Of a stretch of 64,000 nucleotides of DNA, positions 26,515 through 34,559 are shown one piece after another (the first letter of the stretch is position 1; every line of letters begins with the position of its first letter). A program made the position numbers and the translations under genes. This DNA is from Mycobacteriales bacterium (GTDB lineage: Bacteria; Actinomycetota; Actinomycetes; JAFAQI01). Location: positions 62,001 to 126,000 of the forward strand of contig DATJSI010000036.1 in NCBI GenBank assembly GCA_035504215.1, given 5' to 3'. The notes under the pieces are model-generated. The model was not told where the DNA came from and searched no databases. It worked only from the letters and a program-made list of their open reading frames with translations.

Positions 26515-27168
26515 TTACGCCACGCGGGTGTCGAGGCCGCGCCAGGTCGGGGCGATCGTACGGCGATAGTTGCGGCCGCCGATCCGGACGATCATCGCCA
26601 GCACCGGCGGCGGGATCGTCTCGCGCAGCCCGCGGGCATCGGCATCGCTCGCGCCGTCGAGCAGCCAGGCGAAGAAGGTGCCCGTGTTGCCGCGATGCGC
26701 CCGGCGCACGGCCTTCTGCGCGTTCTTCATCTGCGACGAGTCTTCGTGCTCCGCGGCGAACGGGTCGAGGTCGGCCTCCTCGTGGTCGAGGTGGCTGGTC
26801 AGTACGGCGGCAAGCTCACCGACCGAGATGCGCGCGCCGCCCGCCGAGTCGGCGGAGGGAAAGGTCCGGTAGGACTGCATCGCGGCAGTTGCCTTGTCCA
26901 GCGCGGTCAGCATCTGCGCATGCTCGCTCTCGAGCTCGCCGGCAAGCGTCGTATCGACACCGAGCGACCGGACCGCCGGCCAGAAGATGTTCTCCTCGTC
27001 CTCGTGGTGGTCGTGCAGCTGCTTGGCGAAGTTGTCCCACGCGACCGACAGCTGGTCGGCCCGCTGCGGGTTGGCCGCGCCCGGATCCGCCAGCGCAACG
27101 TCGAAGCGCCGCAGGTCACGGCGGAATGCGTCGTGAATGATCGAGTTCATCGATTTGTGCTCTGTCAT
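26515..27168 (-). CDS. Hemerythrin HHE-domain protein
   Basis: 217 residues from ATG 27168, with GGAGG 7 bases upstream. A four-helix hemerythrin fold with iron-ligand residues is visible: IHDAFRRDLRRF near 11, LHDHHEDEENIFWP near 52 (HxxxE cluster), ELESEHAQML near 79, and LTSHLDHEEADLDPF near 123. The last 60 residues are an extra helical region seen in actinobacterial members. Likely binds a di-iron centre and senses or buffers oxygen, NO or iron in the cytoplasm. No co-transcribed partner. Confidence 0.9.
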   Translation of the reverse strand: MTEHKSMNSIIHDAFRRDLRRFDVALADPGAANPQRADQLSVAWDNFAKQLHDHHEDEENIFWPAVRSLGVDTTLAGELESEHAQMLTALDKATAAMQSYRTFPSADSAGGARISVGELAAVLTSHLDHEEADLDPFAAEHEDSSQMKNAQKAVRRAHRGNTGTFFAWLLDGASDADARGLRETIPPPVLAMIVRIGGRNYRRTIAPTWRGLDTRVA

Positions 27169-27443
27169 CGTCTGGCCTCCAGCGGCGTCATCACTCGAAC
27201 GTATGCACCCACGCCCAAGCGCCCTCATCCACCCTGCCCCGGGTCGAAGGTCATTAACGCGGGGGCCAGAGCGCCGAAGGGCCGATCGATTCGCGCGAAT
27301 TGGTGATGCTTTCCGCGCCAGCGGCCGCAGAGTCGGCTAGGTGGCGCTTCGACCCGAGCCAGGAAAGCGGATTCTGTGAATTCGCTGAATACCGAATGTG
27401 CTGCCGCTAGGCTGCGCGCGCCGGGGGCGCTCGGGAGGCGCGC

Positions 27444-30011
27444 ATGACCGATCCGTCGCTCACGTTGTCGCATCCACTCCGCCGATTCGGCCGGCGGTCA
27501 CCACTCGTCGTCGCGATCATCGCGGCCGTCGCCGTACTCATGGCGCAGGCGCAGGGCGAGGCAATCACAAAGACGGCCGCGTCCGCTAAGACTCCGACCT
27601 ACTCGCAAGCGCTTGTTCTGAACAAGGACGCTAACGGCTCGAGTACGACGGTCGCGAGCAAGGATCTCAACGGTGACGGGCGGCCCGACATCGTCAGCGG
27701 CGACAGCGCAGGCAAGGTCGAGGTAGAGCTCAACCTGGGCAACGGCAGGTTCGGCAACTCGAGGACGTACTCCGTCGACGGTAACGTCACGACGCTGGTC
27801 GTCGCCGACGTGAACGGCGACGGCCATCCCGACATCGTCACTGCCGACGACTCCTCGGGAAACGTCGCCGTACTGCTGAACAAGGGCAACGGCACCTTCG
27901 ACGCACCGGTCTTCTACTCCACCGGTGGCAAGCCGTGGGGGCTCGCTGTCGGCGATGTGACCGGCGACGGGCGCCCGGACATCGTGACCTCCGACCAGAC
28001 CACGGAGCAGATCTCGGTGCTCGCCGGCAAGGGCAACGGCACGTTCGGTACGGCGAAGACCTACAGCAACGGGCTGACGAGCGACTACCCGGCGCCGCAG
28101 GGTCTGGCGCTCGGTGACTTCCAGGGCAACGGCCGGCTCGATGTCGTCGTCGCCGACGGCGGCACCGGATCGGCCGGTGGGACGTACGTCACCTACCTGG
28201 CGAACAACGGGCACGGCGCCTTCCCGACGGCCGACACGATGGAGGTCGGCGACACCTATCAGGATCCGGCCGCGATCGTCACCGGCGACTTCAATGGCGA
28301 TGGCCACCTCGACTACGCTGTCGATCTCGAAGGTGGCTGCTTCGGCGTCGGGGACGGCGACGTCCTGATCTACCTCGGCAACGGGCATGGAACGTTCACC
28401 GGAGGCAAGGGGATCGGGACCGACTGCAACTACGGCACCGTTGTGACCGACGTCAACGGCGACGGCATCCCGGACCTGGTGACGGCGGTCGGCAACTTCT
28501 TCGCCGGCGGCAGCTACGTCGAGGTCAACATCGGCAAGGGCGACGGCACCTTCTATCCGGGGGTGATCACGCCGGTCGACTCTCTGGCGTCACCCAACGG
28601 CATCGCATTGGCGGCCCTGACCGGGCACGGTGGGCACGACGTCGTCATCCCGGCGCAGAACGGCGACATCTCGGCCGTCTTCGACGAGCACTCCGGCGGT
28701 CCCGACCTGCTGCTCGGAACGGTGCGGCAGAGCAACACCGCGGTCGCGGGCGCGCCGGTGCAGGTCTGCCATGCGACGTCGGGGGCCCAGCCCTCAGCCT
28801 GTCGCGACGCCGGCCAGTCCTCGCAGGCGGGCGACTTCGCGGAAACCGTGTCGCGCGGTGACACGTACGGCGTGACCGCCTTCCCGCCGTCCGACTCGGA
28901 CGGCCTGGCGCCTCGCACCGTCGGCCCGATCAAGATCGACCAGCACGTCACGGTCACCGCGGCGGACTTCACCGCGACTCTGCCACCGAGCGGCAGCATG
29001 TTGACCACGGCCGCCGGCAACGTCGAGCAGAACGAGGTGCCGACGATCAACTGGGGCGAGCCGAGCACCTACTCGACGACCGGTTGCAGCGGTGGGTTCG
29101 GCGATCTCCTGGTCGGTGCGACCAACACCGCAACCGGACAGCCCGAGACCGAGGCGTTCCCGATGCCGGAGGACCCCTCCGGGTCGGGCACGTACGTCTC
29201 GCACATCCCCGCGCTAGCGCCGTTGCACGGCGACGGTGGAGTGCAGCAGTTCGTGACCTGCCCCGAGGCAACCCACCTCGCGCCCGATGGCGGCTCGCCC
29301 ACCGGCGGCACGTACGTTCTCGTGACCGGCAGCGGGTTCAGCGGTGCCACTGCCGTGCATTTCGGCAGCACCCGGGCGACGTCGTACACCGTGCTGGGTG
29401 ACGACTTGATCGATGCGGTCGCGCCGGCGGGAACCGGCTCCGTGACCGTGACAGTGACCAAGTCCGGCGGCGGGACGGAGACCGTCGGCAGCTACGGGTA
29501 CGTCGGTGTCAGCTCGCTCGACATGACGTCGGGCCCGGCGGCCGGCGGCACCTCCGTCACCATTCACGGGTCTGGCTTCACGCACGTGGGCGGCGTGATC
29601 TTCGGCGTCGTGCCAGCGGCATCGTTCAGCGTCGTCAACTCCACCGAGATCCAGGCGACCTCGCCGGAAGGTGTCGGCACTGTGCAGGTGCAGGTCGTCA
29701 ACAACGAGTCGGTCACCGCGCCGAGCAACAACAGTGCGTTCCGCTTCTCGGAGGTCCGGCCGGGACGTCGGGCATCGTCGAAGGAACCGGTGCCGACGGC
29801 CTCCGGCAGTACGTCGAGGCCGTCGACGCGGTCGGCGCATCGGGCGCCTCGACGTCCTCGGATGTCACACCCGCTGCTCGCGGCCACATGCGATCCGCCG
29901 ACGACGGGGACGACAGCGGTGGCGGGTTGGACTGCTCGCAGTCGCTGCAAGCCGAGCAGGAGACGGGTATTGCATTTGGGCAGATGTGCGGCTACGTCAA
30001 CCAAGCCGTGA
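27444..30011 (+). CDS. Secreted FG-GAP/TIG protein, 5' portion before an apparent frameshift
   Basis: Starts at ATG 27444 with GGGAGG upstream and a signal peptide (SPLVVAIIAAVAVLMAQAQG). Residues about 60-380 contain at least six FG-GAP/VCBS blades with Ca-binding-like loops (DLNGDGRPDIV, DVNGDGHPDIV, DVTGDGRPDIV, DFNGDGHLDYA, DVNGDGIPDLV). Two IPT/TIG domains follow near 610-770. After about base 29750 (residue 768) this frame turns into Arg/Ser-rich nonsense, while the sensible sequence continues in the frame of the next entry. The pair therefore looks like one ~1390-residue integrin-like extracellular protein carrying a single-base deletion, or a sequencing error. Confidence 0.8.
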   Translation: MTDPSLTLSHPLRRFGRRSPLVVAIIAAVAVLMAQAQGEAITKTAASAKTPTYSQALVLNKDANGSSTTVASKDLNGDGRPDIVSGDSAGKVEVELNLGNGRFGNSRTYSVDGNVTTLVVADVNGDGHPDIVTADDSSGNVAVLLNKGNGTFDAPVFYSTGGKPWGLAVGDVTGDGRPDIVTSDQTTEQISVLAGKGNGTFGTAKTYSNGLTSDYPAPQGLALGDFQGNGRLDVVVADGGTGSAGGTYVTYLANNGHGAFPTADTMEVGDTYQDPAAIVTGDFNGDGHLDYAVDLEGGCFGVGDGDVLIYLGNGHGTFTGGKGIGTDCNYGTVVTDVNGDGIPDLVTAVGNFFAGGSYVEVNIGKGDGTFYPGVITPVDSLASPNGIALAALTGHGGHDVVIPAQNGDISAVFDEHSGGPDLLLGTVRQSNTAVAGAPVQVCHATSGAQPSACRDAGQSSQAGDFAETVSRGDTYGVTAFPPSDSDGLAPRTVGPIKIDQHVTVTAADFTATLPPSGSMLTTAAGNVEQNEVPTINWGEPSTYSTTGCSGGFGDLLVGATNTATGQPETEAFPMPEDPSGSGTYVSHIPALAPLHGDGGVQQFVTCPEATHLAPDGGSPTGGTYVLVTGSGFSGATAVHFGSTRATSYTVLGDDLIDAVAPAGTGSVTVTVTKSGGGTETVGSYGYVGVSSLDMTSGPAAGGTSVTIHGSGFTHVGGVIFGVVPAASFSVVNSTEIQATSPEGVGTVQVQVVNNESVTAPSNNSAFRFSEVRPGRRASSKEPVPTASGSTSRPSTRSAHRAPRRPRMSHPLLAATCDPPTTGTTAVAGWTARSRCKPSRRRVLHLGRCAATSTKP

Positions 30012-31621
30012 GCAGTTACGGCCCGATGGGTGACATCCAGACGCAGGTGGTCACCGGCTCCATCATCGGCGGGGCGGGGACGCTCGCGCTGGCCGGCCTC
30101 GCCGTGCCCGGGATCGACGCCGTGGTCGCGGCGTTGATCGTTGCCGCCTTCATCTACGGCTTCCTCACCGACTGGACGTTCAAGATCGACCCGAGCGGCA
30201 CTGTGGTCGACACCGCCGGCAACCCGATCGCCGGTGCGACCGCAACGTTACAGAGCTACGACCGCAGCAGCGGGCACTATGCGAAGACACCCGCGAGCGC
30301 GGACTACATCGACCCCGCGACCAACCCGGAGCAAACGACATCGGCCGGCGGGTTCGACTGGGATGCGATCGCGGGGACCTATCGCATCACCGCGAGCGCA
30401 AGTGGCTGCCACGCGCCGGGTCACGGCGGGCAGAAGAGCGTGGCTACCACGCCGTTCACCCTGCCGCCCCCGGCGGTCGGCTTGCTGCTCACGCTTCAGT
30501 GCGCGCACGCCGAGGTGCCGAAGCCGACCGTGACTGCGCTCTCGCCTTCGTCTGCGCTAGGTACCGGCGGTTACGTGATCCAGATCGACGGCACCGGGTT
30601 GACTCACGTCACCGCCGTCCACTTCGGCAAGGCCAAGGCGAGCGGGATCCACGTGTTGTCGCCGTACGCGATCGACGTTACTGCGCCGGCCGGCAGCGGC
30701 TCGACCCACGTCACCGTCACCTCGTCCGGTGGCACCAGCAGCAAGACCTCGGCCTCGAAGTTCGACTGGCTGAAGGCGCCGAAGGACTCGCGGCGTCCGA
30801 AGGTCACCCACATCGGCCCGGCGCACGGTCCGATCACCGGCGGTACGACGATCACCGTCCGCGGCTCGCACTTCGAGAGCACGGCAACCGTCGCGGTCGG
30901 TGGACTGCCCGCGACCGATGTGCGGGTGAAGGGCCCATCGAGGCTCACGGCTCTCGTCCCGGCAGCCTCTGCGGCCGGCCGCGCGAGCGTGACCGTCACG
31001 ACAGCGCATGGGACGTCGACCCCGATGTCGCGGTCGCGCTATGAGTACACCAAGCCGGCGCTTGCCGGGGTCCTGTCGAGAGTCCGGCATCTGAGCGTCG
31101 TACCGTCTCTTACCGGCAAAGGCGTGGCACATGTGAAGGTGCACTGGAGCTTGCCCAAGCGTGCGAGCAGAGCGCTGGTGTGCCTCACCCCGGGCCGCTC
31201 GGCGGCGGCGCAGAGCTGCACGACTCGCGTGCGGGCGGGCCACTCCGCGACGCTCGTGGACAGGCACCTCGGTCAACCTGTGACGGTCACGGTCTATGCG
31301 CGCGACTCCCTGGGTGACTTGTCGGTCCCGGCCGTCATCAGGCTGGATGCGACGACGATCGGGATCTCGGCGCGCGGCGCGGGATCGCGCGACGAGATCA
31401 CCGCGTTCGTCAAGGACACGACCACGCATCATCGGGTCGGGAGCGGCCGGATCCAGCTGTGGCGCCGGGTCGGTTCGCATGGCTGGCAACGCGTCGCGAC
31501 GGCCCACCTTCGCAACGGCAGGGCGACGGTGTCCGTGGCCGCGCAGGCGGTATACCAGTGGCGGTATCCCGGGCAGCGCGATCGGCTCCAGCCTGCGCTG
31601 TCGCACCCCCACCGTGGCTGA
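29888..31621 (+). CDS. 3' portion of the FG-GAP/TIG protein (second frame)
   Basis: The first start codon of this frame is ATG 29888, but coding-like sequence (GTSGIVEGTGADGLRQYVEA) extends back to about 29750 without a start. That supports its being the continuation of the preceding gene rather than a separate one. It has no signal peptide of its own; it contains a hydrophobic stretch (GIDAVVAALIVAAFIYGFL), a carboxypeptidase-regulatory-like fold (GTVVDTAGNPIAGATATLQS), two TIG domains (TALSPSSALGTGGYVIQIDG and THIGPAHGPITGGTTITVRG) and a C-terminal Ig-like part. If the frameshift is real the protein is truncated or this part is untranslated. Confidence 0.7.
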   Translation: MRSADDGDDSGGGLDCSQSLQAEQETGIAFGQMCGYVNQAVSSYGPMGDIQTQVVTGSIIGGAGTLALAGLAVPGIDAVVAALIVAAFIYGFLTDWTFKIDPSGTVVDTAGNPIAGATATLQSYDRSSGHYAKTPASADYIDPATNPEQTTSAGGFDWDAIAGTYRITASASGCHAPGHGGQKSVATTPFTLPPPAVGLLLTLQCAHAEVPKPTVTALSPSSALGTGGYVIQIDGTGLTHVTAVHFGKAKASGIHVLSPYAIDVTAPAGSGSTHVTVTSSGGTSSKTSASKFDWLKAPKDSRRPKVTHIGPAHGPITGGTTITVRGSHFESTATVAVGGLPATDVRVKGPSRLTALVPAASAAGRASVTVTTAHGTSTPMSRSRYEYTKPALAGVLSRVRHLSVVPSLTGKGVAHVKVHWSLPKRASRALVCLTPGRSAAAQSCTTRVRAGHSATLVDRHLGQPVTVTVYARDSLGDLSVPAVIRLDATTIGISARGAGSRDEITAFVKDTTTHHRVGSGRIQLWRRVGSHGWQRVATAHLRNGRATVSVAAQAVYQWRYPGQRDRLQPALSHPHRG

Positions 31622-31675
31622 GCCGCTTGGCCAGCCGGGGACGGCCAGTCGGGCAGCACGTCAGACGGTCGGCGC

Positions 31676-32659
31676 TTAGGCGGCGAAGGTGCGGCGGTAG
31701 GCGTGCGGCGAGGTGTGCAGCACGCGGGAGAAGTGCTTGCGCAGGTTGACCGCGCTGACGAAGCCGCTGCGCTCGGCGACCGAGTCGACGGTCAGGTCGG
31801 TGGTCTCGAGCAGCCGTTGCGCGAAGTGCAGCCGGCGGCGCAGCAGCCACTGGTACGGCGTCACGCCCACCGTCGCGGTGAACCGCCGGATGAACGTGCG
31901 CCGGCTCATCGCCGACCGCCGAGCCAGGTCGTCGATCGTCACCTGCTGGTCGAGGTTCGCCTCCATCCAGGCCAGGGTCTGCTGGAACGGATCGTCGAGG
32001 TGCGGGCGCGGCATCGGCGCTTCGATGTACTGCGCCTGCCCGCCTTCTCGATGCGGAGGTACGACGAGGTCGCGCGCGATGTGGCTCGCAACCTCGGCGC
32101 CGAAGTCCTGCCGGACCACGGACAGGCACAGGTCGATGCCGGCCGCGCTGCCGGCGGAGGTGAGGATGTCGCCGTCGTCGGTGTAGAGGACCTTCGGGTC
32201 GACGTCGAGGCGCGGGAAGGACCGCTTCAGCTGCTCGCACTCGGCCCAGTGCGTGGTCACCCGACGACCGTCGAGCAGTCCGGCCTCGGCGAGGGTGAAC
32301 GCGGCGCTGCACAGCGACACCAGCCGCACGCCGCGCTCGTGCGCCCGGCGTAACGCGCGCAGCACGGCTTCCGGTGCTTCCCGAACCGGCTCGGTCGGGA
32401 GGACCACGATCGTGTCGGCGCGTTCGAGGGCGCGCAACCCGTTCGGCACATGCAGCACGAGCCCGGCGTCGGTCGTCACCGGCCCGCGCTGCGCGGCGCA
32501 GACGACCGCGTCGTACCACGTCGGCCCGCGATGGTCCTCGCAGCGATGGCCGAACACCGCGTGCGCGATGCCGAACTCGAACGTCGAGAGGTCGTCGAAG
32601 ACCAGGATCGCCAGGGTTCTCGGGGGCGCCGCAACGACGTTGGCATCTTTCGAGCGCAT
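31676..32659 (-). CDS. GlxA/AraC-family transcriptional regulator (DJ-1/PfpI-like sensor)
   Basis: 327 residues from ATG 32659. The N-terminal half is a DJ-1/PfpI-like domain (RTLAILVFDDLSTFEFGIAH; VRLVSLCSAAFTLAEAGLLD with the nucleophile-elbow Cys; TTHWAECEQL). The C-terminal half is an AraC-type double helix-turn-helix (VTIDDLARRSAMSRRTFIRR, then VDSVAERSGFVSAVNLRKHF). Such regulators activate catabolic or stress genes. An 18-bp palindrome directly precedes the start codon, so self-control is likely. It is divergent from the 32712 gene, its probable target. No ribosome site is visible, so the mRNA may be leaderless. Confidence 0.9.
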   Translation of the reverse strand: MRSKDANVVAAPPRTLAILVFDDLSTFEFGIAHAVFGHRCEDHRGPTWYDAVVCAAQRGPVTTDAGLVLHVPNGLRALERADTIVVLPTEPVREAPEAVLRALRRAHERGVRLVSLCSAAFTLAEAGLLDGRRVTTHWAECEQLKRSFPRLDVDPKVLYTDDGDILTSAGSAAGIDLCLSVVRQDFGAEVASHIARDLVVPPHREGGQAQYIEAPMPRPHLDDPFQQTLAWMEANLDQQVTIDDLARRSAMSRRTFIRRFTATVGVTPYQWLLRRRLHFAQRLLETTDLTVDSVAERSGFVSAVNLRKHFSRVLHTSPHAYRRTFAA

Positions 32660-32677
32660 AGTGACAATATTGCCACT
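32660..32677. promoter_or_regulatory. 18-bp palindrome, probable operator
   Basis: AGTGACAATATTGCCACT is palindromic except for one symmetrical mismatch pair. It abuts the start codon of the GlxA/AraC gene and lies 34 bp before the divergent 32712 gene. The AATATT core is AT-rich in a GC-rich context. Confidence 0.6.
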
Positions 32678-32711
32678 CGTTTCGGTACGCCGCAAGGCGC
32701 ATCGTGGCCTT

Positions 32712-33206
32712 ATGACGGCGACATGGGTGCTCTACATCTCGGCAGCCGGGCTCACCGAACGACCGGTGCGTCCCTGGCATCGCGGGCTGGTCCGGCTGCG
32801 TGGCGACAACCTCGACCGGCGGATCGCCGCGGGCGAGTCGACCGACAGCGGTCGGCTGATCGCCGCGCGCGCTCGCGAGCTCATGAGCGACGGTTATCGC
32901 GCCGAGCTCGCCACCTTCTGGGAGGACGTCCTGCTGCGCGCAGATCGTCAGCTGCCGCCGAGGCGGCACGAGGTCGCGGTGTCGCGGTCGCAGGTGCACG
33001 CCGCCGAACGCGAGGTCGATGAGCTGGTCGAGCTGCTGCGCTCCCGGCGTCCGGTGTCCGCGCGCGGCATAGCGATGGCGTCGCTCCTGCTGAGCGACGG
33101 CGCCGGCCCGGTGTTCCGGCGTACCGCGCCGCGCCTGTCCGGCGTGCTTCGCGCGGTCATCGACGTGACCGGCTTCGCCAGCGTGCGGGGCAGCTTCGCC
33201 GCCTGA
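32712..33206 (+). CDS. Hypothetical protein divergent from AraC-type regulator
   Basis: 164 residues from ATG 32712; no strong ribosome site. The protein is Arg-rich and mostly helical (SGRLIAARARELMSDGYRAE, SQVHAAEREVDELVELLRSR), with no signal peptide, membrane helix or recognised motif. Codon composition is like that of neighbouring genes and the frame is long for this strand, so it is probably real. The shared control region suggests regulation by the adjacent GlxA-type protein. Confidence 0.6.
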   Translation: MTATWVLYISAAGLTERPVRPWHRGLVRLRGDNLDRRIAAGESTDSGRLIAARARELMSDGYRAELATFWEDVLLRADRQLPPRRHEVAVSRSQVHAAEREVDELVELLRSRRPVSARGIAMASLLLSDGAGPVFRRTAPRLSGVLRAVIDVTGFASVRGSFAA

Positions 33207-33268
33207 GCCTTTGCCAGCCGCGTGGCGAGGTGCGAGGCTGCTGGCGAGCGTCGTACGGGGGAGGCGAT

Positions 33269-34459
33269 ATGCGGATCCACGCGCGCTGGGCGTGTCTCGC
33301 GGCTTCCGGCCTGGTGGCGTTCGGCTTGCTGAGTGTGTCGAACGCCGGCGTTGCCGCCACTCGGCATCCCGCCTCGCCGGCGGCGACCGCTTCGGCCGCG
33401 CCGCTCAAACACTCGCAGATCTTCTCGGTCAGCGTGGTGCCGCACTCGACGTCCGCGTGGGCGCTCGCCGCGCACCCGGTGTCGATCAGCAAGGCCTATT
33501 TCTATGCGCTGCACCGCGTCGGCGGCGGTCATTGGTCGGTGCACGCCCTGCCGCGGCCGAAGAAGCTGAACCTCGAGCAGGTCTACGCACCGTCCGCGCA
33601 CTCGATCTGGATCGACGGCACCCTCGGCAGCGGCCGCAAGGCCGCGCCATACCTCTTGCACTCCACCGGCGGCGCCTTCCATCGAGTCGCGATCCCCGGT
33701 CTCCCGCACGGCATCCTCAACGCGATCGGTGGCTCGTCGACGCACGACATCTGGGCCGGCGGCGCGACGACCGTGAACGAGCCGACGCCGATCTCGCTGC
33801 ACTACAACGGCAAGAAGTGGTCGGTCGTGCCGTTCGCCGGCGAGCCGTCCGACAGCGGACTGGTCGCGGTGGCGTCTTCGGGCGCGCACAACGCGTGGGC
33901 GATCTCGGAGAGCGGCTACTCGATCGACGACCTGTCGCCGTCGACGTACCACTGGAACGGTACGTCGTGGACCGAGATGGCGATCCCGAACCCGGACGCG
34001 GCTTTGGGTGCGATCGCGACGACGGGTACGTCGCACGCGTGGGCGGTCGGTTCGAACGTGCTCACCAGCGGCCGGCTCGTGACCTACCTGCTGTCGTGGA
34101 ACGGCCACGCCTGGGTGCACGCGCACACCGCGTCGCCGAGCAAGACCAACAACGTGCTGCAGGATGTCGCGGCCGCGGGCAAGCGGGTGTGGGCCGTCGG
34201 CTACCGCGACCAGGGTGCGGCGTTCGAGAACCCGATCGTCGAGCGGCTGGTCGGCGCGAAGTGGAAGGTCGTCGCTGCACCGCACATCGGCCGGAAGACC
34301 TACCTCAGTGCGGTCGGCGTCTCGTCCAAGGCGGTCGTCGGCGTCGGCTACTACTACCCGGGCAGTCGCAAGTTCATCATCGGCGGCTCCGACAGCCCGG
34401 CGCCGCTGGTCGAAGGACCGCACGGCTCGCACTGGGCGATCGAGTCCGCCCCGCATTGA
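33269..34459 (+). CDS. Secreted beta-propeller protein (paralogue of 40692-41825)
   Basis: 396 residues from ATG 33269, with GGGGGAGG about 5 bases upstream. A signal peptide (CLAASGLVAFGLLSVSNAG) leads into repeats of about 45-50 residues with HYNGKKWSVVP, HWNGTSWTEM and SWNGHAWVHA, each preceded by an AWAV/IWAG strand. These W-N-G-x-x-W blades form a propeller like those in sialidase- or WD-like extracellular proteins. It shares the opening block SVxVVPHSTxAWA and the WNGKKW motifs with the 40692-41825 protein. Function unknown. Confidence 0.87.
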   Translation: MRIHARWACLAASGLVAFGLLSVSNAGVAATRHPASPAATASAAPLKHSQIFSVSVVPHSTSAWALAAHPVSISKAYFYALHRVGGGHWSVHALPRPKKLNLEQVYAPSAHSIWIDGTLGSGRKAAPYLLHSTGGAFHRVAIPGLPHGILNAIGGSSTHDIWAGGATTVNEPTPISLHYNGKKWSVVPFAGEPSDSGLVAVASSGAHNAWAISESGYSIDDLSPSTYHWNGTSWTEMAIPNPDAALGAIATTGTSHAWAVGSNVLTSGRLVTYLLSWNGHAWVHAHTASPSKTNNVLQDVAAAGKRVWAVGYRDQGAAFENPIVERLVGAKWKVVAAPHIGRKTYLSAVGVSSKAVVGVGYYYPGSRKFIIGGSDSPAPLVEGPHGSHWAIESAPH

Positions 34460-34474
34460 GCCGCCCGCCCTTTC

Positions 34475-34533
34475 GTGATCTTGACGTTGGAGGCGCACAA
34501 ATCGCGTTTGTGCGCCTCCAACGTCAAGATCAC
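34475..34533. repeat. REP-like perfect hairpin, family B, copy 1
   Basis: 27-bp arms (34475-34501 and 34507-34533, beginning GTGATCTTGACGTTGG) are perfectly complementary around the 5-base loop TCGCG. It lies 15 bp after one stop codon and 26 bp before the convergent stop codon. A second copy in inverted orientation is at 36491-36547. Likely acts as a terminator. Confidence 0.9.
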
Positions 34534-34559
34534 CGAAGGCGCTGCCTTGCGCCGAGCGC

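Noticed and set aside
29888-31621. A stand-alone gene starting at 29888
   Set aside because: No signal peptide or ribosome site, and coding-like sequence continues upstream in the same frame, so it is better read as the tail of the preceding gene.
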